This document shows positions 5,334 through 10,071 of a stretch of 10,071 bases of DNA, one piece after another (within the stretch, counting starts at the first letter, position 1; every line of letters begins with the position of its first letter). Made by a program: the position numbers and the translations under genes. The notes under the pieces are model-generated. The model was not told the DNA's origin, did no database searches, and worked only from the letters and a program-made list of their open reading frames with translations. The DNA is from JBBSQE01 sp038258095 (GTDB taxonomy: Bacteria > Actinomycetota > Thermoleophilia > Solirubrobacterales > 70-9), in NCBI GenBank assembly GCA_038258095.1, contig JBBSQE010000116.1:1-10071 (forward strand), given 5' to 3'.

Positions 5334-5867
5334 ATGAGCAGAATCGGAAGAAAGCCCATCGAGATCCCCGAGGCCGTCGAGGTCGAGGTCGCCCCTGGCC
5401 GCGTCTCGGTCAAGGGACCCAAGGGCGAGCTCTCCCAGCCGGTGTCATCCGACATGAAGATCGAGCGCGAGAACGGCACGCTGACCGTTGCACGCCCCAC
5501 GGACCGTGGCGATCATCGCGCGCTCCACGGGCTCACCCGCAGCCTCGTCGCCAACATGGTTGAAGGCGTCACCGACGGTTTCGAGAAGCGGCTCGAGATC
5601 CAGGGCGTCGGCTACCGCGCCAACCTTTCCGGCCGCACGCTCAACCTCGCGCTGGGCTTCTCGCACCCGATCGCTATCGAGGCGCCCGACGGCATCGATT
5701 TCGAGGTTCCACAGCCGACCGAGATCATCGTGCGCGGAATCGACAAGCAGCTCGTCGGCCAGGTCGCTGCCGATATCCGCAAGCGCCGCCCGCCGGAGCC
5801 CTACAAGGGCAAGGGCATCCGCTACCGCGACGAGCTCGTCGTCCGCAAGGTCGGAAAGAGGGCCTAG
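5334..5867 (+). CDS. rplF: 50S ribosomal protein L6
   Basis: L6 binds 23S rRNA near the factor-binding (sarcin–ricin) region of the large subunit. The product is 177 residues, typical for bacteria, with two homologous β-rich halves. The N-terminus MSRIGRKPIEIPEAVEVEV is diagnostic and fixes the start. The internal HGLTRSLVANMVEGVTDGFEKRLEIQGVGYRA links the halves, and the PROSITE-style PEPYKGKGIRY signature is at residues 154–164. AGGAG at 5321–5325 lies eight bases upstream of ATG 5334, one of the better ribosome-binding sites in the cluster. The rplR start follows three bases after its stop. No unusual features. Confidence 0.98.
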   Translation: MSRIGRKPIEIPEAVEVEVAPGRVSVKGPKGELSQPVSSDMKIERENGTLTVARPTDRGDHRALHGLTRSLVANMVEGVTDGFEKRLEIQGVGYRANLSGRTLNLALGFSHPIAIEAPDGIDFEVPQPTEIIVRGIDKQLVGQVAADIRKRRPPEPYKGKGIRYRDELVVRKVGKRA

Positions 5868-5870
5868 CCC

Positions 5871-6227
5871 ATGGCCGTCACCTCAAAGCCCAAGCAGCGC
5901 CTGCGCCGCCGCCGTCGTGTCCGCGCCAGGGTCACCGGCACCGCGGAGCGTCCCCGCCTGTCCGTCTACCGCTCGAACCGCGGCATCTTCGCCCAGCTCA
6001 TCGACGACCGGGAGGGCAAGACCCTCGCCGCCGTCAACTGGACCGAGGCCGACCTCCGCAAGGTCTCCGGCCGCACCGAGCAGGCGAAGAAGGCCGGAGA
6101 GCTGATCGCCGAGCGCGCGAAGGCGGCAGGCATCGAGACCTGCGTGTTCGATCGCGGTGGCTACCAGTACCACGGCAGGGTCGCGGCGGTTGCCGACGGC
6201 GCCCGCGAGGGAGGGCTCAAGTTTTGA
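5871..6227 (+). CDS. rplR: 50S ribosomal protein L18
   Basis: L18 binds 5S rRNA together with L5 and anchors it in the central protuberance. The product is 118 residues, normal for the family. The very basic N-terminal segment (QRLRRRRRVRARV, residues 9–21) is the rRNA-binding tail, followed by GTAERPRLSVYRSNRGIFAQLIDD and the C-terminal FDRGGYQYHGRVAAVADGAREGGLKF, which identifies the family. GAGGG at 5858–5862 lies eight bases before ATG 5871. Near its 3' end, GAGGGAGGG (6207–6215) is a strong Shine–Dalgarno-like element inside the coding sequence. It is poorly placed for the rpsE ATG but well placed for a TTG overlapping the rplR stop. Confidence 0.98.
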   Translation: MAVTSKPKQRLRRRRRVRARVTGTAERPRLSVYRSNRGIFAQLIDDREGKTLAAVNWTEADLRKVSGRTEQAKKAGELIAERAKAAGIETCVFDRGGYQYHGRVAAVADGAREGGLKF

Positions 6228-6277
6228 CAGACACGGCTGAGAACCCCCGTTTCGCTACCTTGGGCGGTCTGCGATGA
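6224..6277 (+). other. 17-codon mini-ORF (TTG start) bridging rplR and rpsE, or displaced N-terminus of S5
   Basis: TTG at 6224 overlaps the rplR stop (TTGA) and is preceded at eight bases by GAGGGAGGG (6207–6215), the strongest ribosome-binding site in this stretch. The frame reads MTDTAENPRFATLGGLR and ends with TGA at 6275–6277, overlapping the rpsE ATG (ATGA). Either it is a coupling mini-ORF, or it is the true beginning of S5 put out of frame by an indel, for example in the CCCCC run at 6244–6248. Confidence 0.35.
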
Positions 6278-7059
6278 AGGGAATGGACGCATCCATGGTC
6301 GAGACGGTCAGCCCGAGGGGGCTGGACCTACAGGAGCGCGTGATCGAGATCAACCGCGTCGCCAAGGTGGTCAAGGGTGGCCGCCGATTCTCCTTCACCG
6401 CACTCGTCGCCGTGGGCGATGAGGAGGGTGTCGTCGGGATCGGTTACGGCAAGGCACGCGAGGTCCCGCTGGCGATCCAAAAGGGCGTCGAGGATGCCCG
6501 CAAGGGCCTGATCCGCGTCCCCAAGTATGGGCAGACCATCACCCACAAGATCATCGGCCGCTACGGCGCCGGCCATGTCGTCCTTCGCCCGGCGAGCCCC
6601 GGTACCGGCGTCATCGCCGGTGGAGGCGTGCGTGCGGTGCTCGAGCTGGGCGGCGTCCGCGACGTGCTCACCAAGTCGATCGGCACCCAGAACCCGATCA
6701 ACCTCGTCAAGGCGACGATGGATGGCCTCATTCGCCTCCGTCGCCCCGAGGAGGTCGCCGAGCTGCGCGGTCTCACGGTCTCCGAGGTCCTCGGTCTCCA
6801 TCTGACTTCCGAGTCGGCCACGGGCGACAAGGTCACTCATATCTCGGCCTCCGACGGAGAGGGCCCCGCCTCCGACGGAGAGGGCTCGGTCGAGGCCGAG
6901 GCCGTCTCCGAGGAGGCCACGGGTGAGGCTCCGCAGGAGGCCTCCGCCGAGAAGCCCGTGAGCGCACCCGCCGCCGTGGCCGTCGCCGATGAAGGCGACG
7001 ACGATGCCGCCGACCGCGCCGAGGACGCCGCGGTCGAAGCGCCCGAGGAGACCTCATGA
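6274..7059 (+). CDS. rpsE: 30S ribosomal protein S5 with an acidic C-terminal extension
   Basis: S5 contributes to decoding accuracy and lines the mRNA entry site with S3 and S4. The product is 261 residues; typical S5 is about 165–200. The core spans residues 19–175: LQERVIEINRVAKVVKGGRRFSFTALVAVGD, GYGKAREVPLAIQKGVEDARK, then the C-terminal GSGVIAG-like TGVIAGGGVRAVLELGGVRDVLTKSIG and NLVKATMDGL. Residues about 190–261 are an Ala/Glu/Asp/Ser-rich acidic tail containing the repeated ASDGEGPASDGEG. The start is uncertain: ATG at 6274, 6283 or 6295 are in frame, none has a well-spaced strong ribosome-binding site, and an in-frame stop at 6238–6240 blocks any longer version. The stop overlaps the rpmD start (ATGA). 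Confidence 0.94.
   Translation: MKGMDASMVETVSPRGLDLQERVIEINRVAKVVKGGRRFSFTALVAVGDEEGVVGIGYGKAREVPLAIQKGVEDARKGLIRVPKYGQTITHKIIGRYGAGHVVLRPASPGTGVIAGGGVRAVLELGGVRDVLTKSIGTQNPINLVKATMDGLIRLRRPEEVAELRGLTVSEVLGLHLTSESATGDKVTHISASDGEGPASDGEGSVEAEAVSEEATGEAPQEASAEKPVSAPAAVAVADEGDDDAADRAEDAAVEAPEETS
6847..6885 (+). repeat. 18-base direct repeat, 21-base period, in the S5 tail
   Basis: GCCTCCGACGGAGAGGGC occurs perfectly at 6847–6864 and 6868–6885, with a 21-base period. It encodes ASDGEG twice within the acidic S5 tail (residues 192–197 and 199–204). The exact DNA identity points to a recent in-frame duplication. Confidence 0.85.
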
Positions 7060-7238
7060 GCTCCGTCACGATCACCCAGCTCCGCTCGACCGCCGGCTCC
7101 CTGCCGAAGCAGCGCGCCACGCTCGAGGCTCTCGGCCTCGGCCGGCCCGGGAAGTCCGTCGAGCGCAAGGACTCCCCCCAGCTTCGCGGCCAGATCCGAG
7201 TCGTCTCCCACCTCGTCGGCGTCGAGGAAGGCAAGTGA
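7056..7238 (+). CDS. rpmD: 50S ribosomal protein L30
   Basis: L30 is a small large-subunit protein present in many but not all bacteria. The product is 60 residues, as expected, with the ferredoxin-like pattern: VTITQLRSTAGSLPKQRATLEALGLGRPGKSVERKDSPQLRGQIRVVSHLVGVEE. The SxxGxxxxxRxTLxxLGL motif at residues 11–28 is diagnostic. ATG 7056 overlaps the rpsE stop (ATGA) and GAGGAG at 7045–7050 is five bases upstream. Its TGA overlaps the rplO ATG by one base (TGATG). Conventional in every respect. Confidence 0.97.
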   Translation: MSSVTITQLRSTAGSLPKQRATLEALGLGRPGKSVERKDSPQLRGQIRVVSHLVGVEEGK

Positions 7239-7831
7239 TGGCTGCCGCCCCGAAGAAGACCGAGACCGAGACAGATCTGACCGAGACCGAACGCAAGAGC
7301 ACAGGCGCTCGCGCTCAGAGTGCTCGCAAGAGTCAGACGGAGAGCTCGCCCTCTGAGCGCTCGCAGGAGATCGGCCTTCACAACCTGCGCCCGAAGCCCG
7401 GGTCGCGGCGCCCCCGCAAGCGGATTGGCCGTGGCGAGGGCTCCCGCGGCAAGACCTCGGGCCGCGGTCACAAGGGCTACGGCTCGCGCTCCGGCGCCAA
7501 GGACAAGGCCGGCTACGAGGGCGGGCAGAACCCGATCCACATGCGGATGCGCAAGCTGCGCGGCCCCCACATGAAGAAGTCGATGCCCTTCGAGAACTTC
7601 CGCACGGCCACGCAGCCCATCAACCTCGCTGATCTGGAGGAGCGCTTCGACGCAGGCGACGAGGTGACCCCGGACACGCTTCGTGAGAAGGGCCTGGCAA
7701 AGCGCTCACACCCGGTCAAGATTCTCGCCCGCGGCGAGATCTCGAAAAAGCTCACCGTCCACGCCCACGGCTTCAGCGCCGCGGCGCAAGAGAAGATCGA
7801 GGCGGCCGGCGGCACCTGCGAGACTCTCTAG
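7238..7831 (+). CDS. rplO: 50S ribosomal protein L15 with polar N-terminal extension
   Basis: L15 is a late-assembling large-subunit protein whose extended N-terminus threads through 23S rRNA. The product is 197 residues against the usual 145–150. The core starts near residue 46: IGLHNLRPKPGSRRPRKRIGRGEGSRGKTSGRGHKG is the classic L15 N-terminal rRNA-threading segment, followed by FENFRTATQPINLADLEERFDAGDEVTPDTLREKGLAKR and the C-terminal KLTVHAHGFSAAAQEKIEAAGGTCE. Residues 1–45 are Thr/Glu/Ser/Lys-rich and probably disordered. ATG 7238 overlaps the rpmD stop. No internal ATG or GTG sits just before the core, which supports translation of the extension. Six bases separate its stop from secY. 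Confidence 0.96.
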   Translation: MAAAPKKTETETDLTETERKSTGARAQSARKSQTESSPSERSQEIGLHNLRPKPGSRRPRKRIGRGEGSRGKTSGRGHKGYGSRSGAKDKAGYEGGQNPIHMRMRKLRGPHMKKSMPFENFRTATQPINLADLEERFDAGDEVTPDTLREKGLAKRSHPVKILARGEISKKLTVHAHGFSAAAQEKIEAAGGTCETL

Positions 7832-7837
7832 TCGGAC

Positions 7838-9109
7838 ATGCTCCAGACGATCGCCAACTCCTTCGCGATTCCGGACATTCGCCGGAAGATCGCCTTCACG
7901 GCGGCGATGTTGGCGCTGTACCGCCTCGGCACCTACATACCGGCGCCGGGCATCGACGTCCAGGCCGTCAAGAGCATCGAGGAGAACTTCCAGGGGTCGA
8001 ACATCCTCGGCTTCCTCAACCTCTTCTCGGGTGGAAGCCTTTCGCGGCTCTCCCTGTTCGCCCTGGGAATCATGCCCTACATCACGGCGTCCATCATCCT
8101 CCAGCTCCTCACCGTGGTCGTGCCATCGCTCGAGGCGCTCCAGAAGGAGGGTGAGGTCGGCCAGCAGAAGATCACGCAGTACACCCGCTACCTCACCGTC
8201 GCCCTGGCGCTCATGCAGTCGCTCGGCTACGTCTTCCTATTCAACTCCCAGTCCTTCGCGGGCTCGACCAGCGTCGTCGGTGAGCTCACCGCCCCGAAGC
8301 TGTTCCTCATCGTGATCTCGCTCACCGCCGGCACCACCCTGCTGATGTGGCTGGGCGAGTTGATCACCCAGCGCGGCATCGGCAACGGGATCTCTTTGAT
8401 GATCTTCGCCTCGATCGCGTCGTCGATCTTCCCCGGGATCCAGAAGTGGTGGACCAATCCCGACCAGGTCTTCGTCGTGATGATGCCATTCATCGCGCTC
8501 GCCGTGATCGTCGCCATCGTCTTCGTGCAGGAGGGCCAGCGCCGCATCCCGGTCCAGTACGCGAAGCGCGTGGTCGGGCGCAGAATGACCTCCGGCGGCT
8601 CGACCTATCTACCGCTCCGCGTCAACATGGCGGGAGTCATCCCGGTCATCTTCGCCGCCTCGATCATGGCCTTCCCGCCGACGATCGGGCAGCTCCTCAA
8701 CACGCCGGCCGCGCTTGACTTCGCCGCGTTCTTCTCCCCGAACAGCTGGGCCTACGTGATCGGCGAAGTCTTCTTCATCATCGTCTTCACCTACTTCTAT
8801 ACGGCCGTCACCTTCAACCCCGTGGACCAGGCCGACAACCTGAAGAAGTACGGCGGGTTCATCCCTGGAGTGAGACCGGGCCGCCCGACGGCGGAATATC
8901 TGGACCGCATCCTCTCCCGTCTGACATTCCCGGGAGCGCTCTATCTGGGCGCGGTGGCGGCACTACCGACGATCCTGATCAGCCAGACCTCGGCGAACTT
9001 CTTCTTCGGCGGCACATCGATCCTGATCGTCATCGGCGTCGCGCTAGACACCGTCAAGCAGCTCGAGGCGCAGCTGATGATGCGCAACTACGAGGGCTTC
9101 CTGAAGTAG
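7838..9109 (+). CDS. secY: preprotein translocase subunit SecY
   Basis: SecY is the channel subunit of the SecYEG translocon in the cytoplasmic membrane, moving unfolded preproteins with SecA or ribosomes as motor. The product is 423 residues, typical length, with about ten hydrophobic segments. Visible landmarks are the first membrane helix at about 18–35; the plug region (NILGFLNLFSGGSLSRLSLFALGIMPYITASIILQLL, 55–91); the cytosolic loop with EGEVGQQKITQYTRYLT; VQEGQRRIPVQYAKRVVGRRM (230–250), the cytosolic loop used for SecA and ribosome contact; GVRPGRPTAEYLDRILSRLTFPGA (344–366); and the C-terminal QLEAQLMMRNYEGFLK. ATG 7838 lacks a clear Shine–Dalgarno sequence; closeness to the rplO stop suggests coupling. 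No defects seen. Confidence 0.98.
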   Translation: MLQTIANSFAIPDIRRKIAFTAAMLALYRLGTYIPAPGIDVQAVKSIEENFQGSNILGFLNLFSGGSLSRLSLFALGIMPYITASIILQLLTVVVPSLEALQKEGEVGQQKITQYTRYLTVALALMQSLGYVFLFNSQSFAGSTSVVGELTAPKLFLIVISLTAGTTLLMWLGELITQRGIGNGISLMIFASIASSIFPGIQKWWTNPDQVFVVMMPFIALAVIVAIVFVQEGQRRIPVQYAKRVVGRRMTSGGSTYLPLRVNMAGVIPVIFAASIMAFPPTIGQLLNTPAALDFAAFFSPNSWAYVIGEVFFIIVFTYFYTAVTFNPVDQADNLKKYGGFIPGVRPGRPTAEYLDRILSRLTFPGALYLGAVAALPTILISQTSANFFFGGTSILIVIGVALDTVKQLEAQLMMRNYEGFLK

Positions 9110-9113
9110 CCGG

Positions 9114-9133
9114 GGGCAGGCACCGACCTGCCC
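9114..9133 (+). terminator. hairpin between secY and adk
   Basis: GGGCAGG (9114–9120) and CCTGCCC (9127–9133) form a perfect 7-bp GC-rich stem with a 6-base loop, starting four bases after the secY stop. No U-tract follows, so it is not a classical intrinsic terminator. It may be a partial terminator, a transcript-end stabiliser or a processing site separating secY from adk. Confidence 0.35.
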
Positions 9134-9141
9134 GCACCGGG

Positions 9142-9147
9142 TACCTT
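9142..9147 (+). promoter_or_regulatory. possible -10 element for leaderless adk transcription
   Basis: TACCTT fits the actinobacterial TAnnnT -10 pattern and ends seven bases before the adk ATG, the spacing expected if transcription starts at the ATG. adk has no good ribosome-binding site, which is compatible with a leaderless mRNA. No convincing -35 is visible, so this is weak. Confidence 0.25.
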
Positions 9148-9154
9148 CAGGCTC

Positions 9155-9829
9155 ATGTCCGCACAGAACCTCGTCCTGCTGGGCCCTCCGGGCTCGGGCA
9201 AGGGAACCCAGGGAGAGCGCCTGCAGGCGGATCTCGACCTGCCCTACTACGCGACCGGGAACATCCTCCGCGCCGCGGTAAAGGAGGGCTCCGAGCTCGG
9301 GCGGAAGGCACAGGACTACATGGACCGTGGAGACCTCGTCCCGGACGAGCTGATCATCGCGATGATCACCGAGCGCGTCGAGTCCCCTGAGGCCGAGGAC
9401 GGCTTCATACTCGACGGCTTCCCGCGCACCGTGCCACAGGCCGAGGCGCTGGCGGAAGAGCTCCAGAGCCTCGGCAAGCACCTCACCGCTGCGCTACTGA
9501 TCGACGTCTCCGACGACGAGGTCACCCGCCGCCTCGGTGGGCGCCGGACCTGTGCCGAGAACGGCCACGTGTTCCACGTCGATTTCGATCCTCCCTCAGA
9601 AGAGGGCAAGTGCGACATCGACGGCTCCGAGCTTCAGATCCGCGACGACGATCACCCCGACGTGATCCATCGCCGTCTGGACACCTACCACGAGAAAACG
9701 AAGCCGCTCGTCGATTACTACGAGGAGGGCGGCACGCTGCAGCGGCTGGACGGGGATCAGCCGCCCGACCAGGTTTCCGACAAGATCCGATCGCTGCTGA
9801 AGACGCTGCGCCTCGAAGAGGATCAGTAG
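9155..9829 (+). CDS. adk: adenylate kinase
   Basis: Adenylate kinase catalyses ATP + AMP ⇌ 2 ADP in the cytoplasm. The product is 224 residues, the long LID-containing form. It has the P-loop GPPGSGKGT at residues 10–18; the AMP-site stretch ATGNILRAAVKEGSELG, with Thr34 and Arg39; GFILDGFPRTVPQAEAL with Asp87 and Arg91; the LID from about 128 to 165; and RDDDHPDVIHRRL with catalytic Arg163 and Arg174. Two oddities are seen. The normally conserved TGD is TGN (Asn36), and the four LID positions that are Cys4 in zinc forms or His-Ser-Asp-Thr in E. coli are Cys133, Asn136, Cys153 and Asp156. The enzyme is otherwise intact. adk after secY and before map is the usual actinobacterial order. A 45-base gap with a hairpin precedes it. 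Confidence 0.97.
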   Translation: MSAQNLVLLGPPGSGKGTQGERLQADLDLPYYATGNILRAAVKEGSELGRKAQDYMDRGDLVPDELIIAMITERVESPEAEDGFILDGFPRTVPQAEALAEELQSLGKHLTAALLIDVSDDEVTRRLGGRRTCAENGHVFHVDFDPPSEEGKCDIDGSELQIRDDDHPDVIHRRLDTYHEKTKPLVDYYEEGGTLQRLDGDQPPDQVSDKIRSLLKTLRLEEDQ

Positions 9830-9857
9830 GCCGCCGGGCCGGCGCGGTGGGTACCTG

Positions 9858-10071
9858 ATGATCGTCACCAAGACTCCCGAGCAGATCGATCAGATGGCAG
9901 CCTCGGGCGAGGTGCTGGCGCGCTGTCACCGGATGCTGGCCTCCAGTGCTCGCGCGGGGGCCACCACTGCCGATCTCGACGCGATCGCCGAAAAGTTCAT
10001 CCGCTCGCAGGACTGCACCCCTGCGTTCAAGGGCTACCGCGGCTTTCCCGGCTCTATCTGCGTCTCGCCCA
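9858..10071 (+). CDS. map: type I methionine aminopeptidase (3' partial)
   Basis: Methionine aminopeptidase removes the initiator methionine from nascent proteins with a di-metal centre. The 71 residues present are the N-terminal part: MIVTKTPEQIDQMAASGEVLARCHRML, then AGATTADLDAIAEKFIRSQDCTPAFKGYRGFPGSICVSP, which matches the family's PGvTTxeLDxiAe and PaFkGYxgFPxsiCvSvN pattern. The frame runs off the window just before the expected Asn-Glu-x-Val-x-His; all metal ligands lie beyond the window. ATG 9858 is chosen because MIVxKTPEQI is a standard start. Only GGTGGG (9846–9851), a weak ribosome-binding site, precedes it. The gap from adk is 28 bases, so co-transcription is likely. infA often follows in this order of genes, but that is not in view. 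Confidence 0.95.
   Translation, partial: MIVTKTPEQIDQMAASGEVLARCHRMLASSARAGATTADLDAIAEKFIRSQDCTPAFKGYRGFPGSICVSP

Noticed and set aside
6224..6261. Perfect -35-like TTGACA (6224–6229) with TACCTT (6256–6261) as an internal promoter for rpsE
   Set aside because: The spacing is 26 bases against the usual 16–19, and no good -10 occurs at proper spacing. The TTGACA is better explained by the rplR stop and adjoining TTG frame.
6833..7570. Minus-strand open frame of 245 codons across rpsE, rpmD and rplO
   Set aside because: It spans three well-supported plus-strand genes and shows no protein family features.
9832..9844. Palindrome CGCCGG-G-CCGGCG after adk as a terminator
   Set aside because: The single-base spacer leaves at best a 4-bp stem with a usable loop, there is no U-tract, and map begins 13 bases later.
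1..10071. Search for a new defence, mobile or biosynthetic system
   Set aside because: Every gene is a recognisable member of the S10–spc–secY–adk–map cluster in standard order. There are no foreign genes, tRNAs, insertion sequences or repeat arrays, so no such system is present in this window.

Overview
This window is the central part of a bacterial S10–spc ribosomal-protein cluster. All genes are on the + strand and packed almost end to end. The DNA is GC-rich with strong G/C preference at third codon positions. The gene order runs from rpsS through secY to adk and map. Together with a zinc-type (C-x2-C … C-x2-C) S14, this order fits a high-GC Actinobacteriota genome. The long Lys/Ala/Pro and Glu/Ala/Pro tails on several ribosomal proteins make me lean towards a deep actinobacterial lineage such as Thermoleophilia/Solirubrobacterales. 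That placement is an inference from style, not from a database match.

Layout. Bases 1–3058 hold the end of the S10 part: rpsS (5' truncated by the window), rplV, rpsC, rplP, rpmC and rpsQ, joined by 3- to 7-base gaps or 1- to 4-base stop/start overlaps. Bases 3069–7831 hold the spc part: rplN, rplX, rplE, rpsZ, rpsH, rplF, rplR, rpsE, rpmD and rplO. Bases 7838–9109 encode the translocon subunit SecY, 9155–9829 adenylate kinase, and 9858 to the end the start of methionine aminopeptidase (3' truncated). No promoter for the whole cluster, no clear U-tract terminator, no RNA gene, no mobile element and no CRISPR array is visible. No stretch of more than 300 bases lacks a gene.

How the genes work together. 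Seventeen consecutive proteins build the two ribosomal subunits or, in the case of SecY, receive nascent membrane and secreted proteins from them. Adk balances adenine nucleotides, and Map trims the initiator methionine from new chains. Start codons overlapping or closely following the previous stop suggest strong translational coupling.

What stands out. (1) Six ribosomal proteins carry long low-complexity tails not needed for the conserved fold: a histone-H1-like basic tail on L22, an acidic-then-basic tail on S17, acidic tails on L5 and S5, a Gly/Arg tail on S3 and a polar tail on L15. (2) The gap between rplN and rplX can form three mutually exclusive RNA stems next to the rplX ribosome-binding site, like an attenuator. 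(3) Each of the four larger gaps inside the spc part is filled by a 10–21-codon reading frame whose ends overlap or nearly touch the flanking stop and start codons. (4) Adenylate kinase has an intermediate Cys-Asn-Cys-Asp set at its LID metal/H-bond site. The core annotation is routine; these four points are the ones worth checking.
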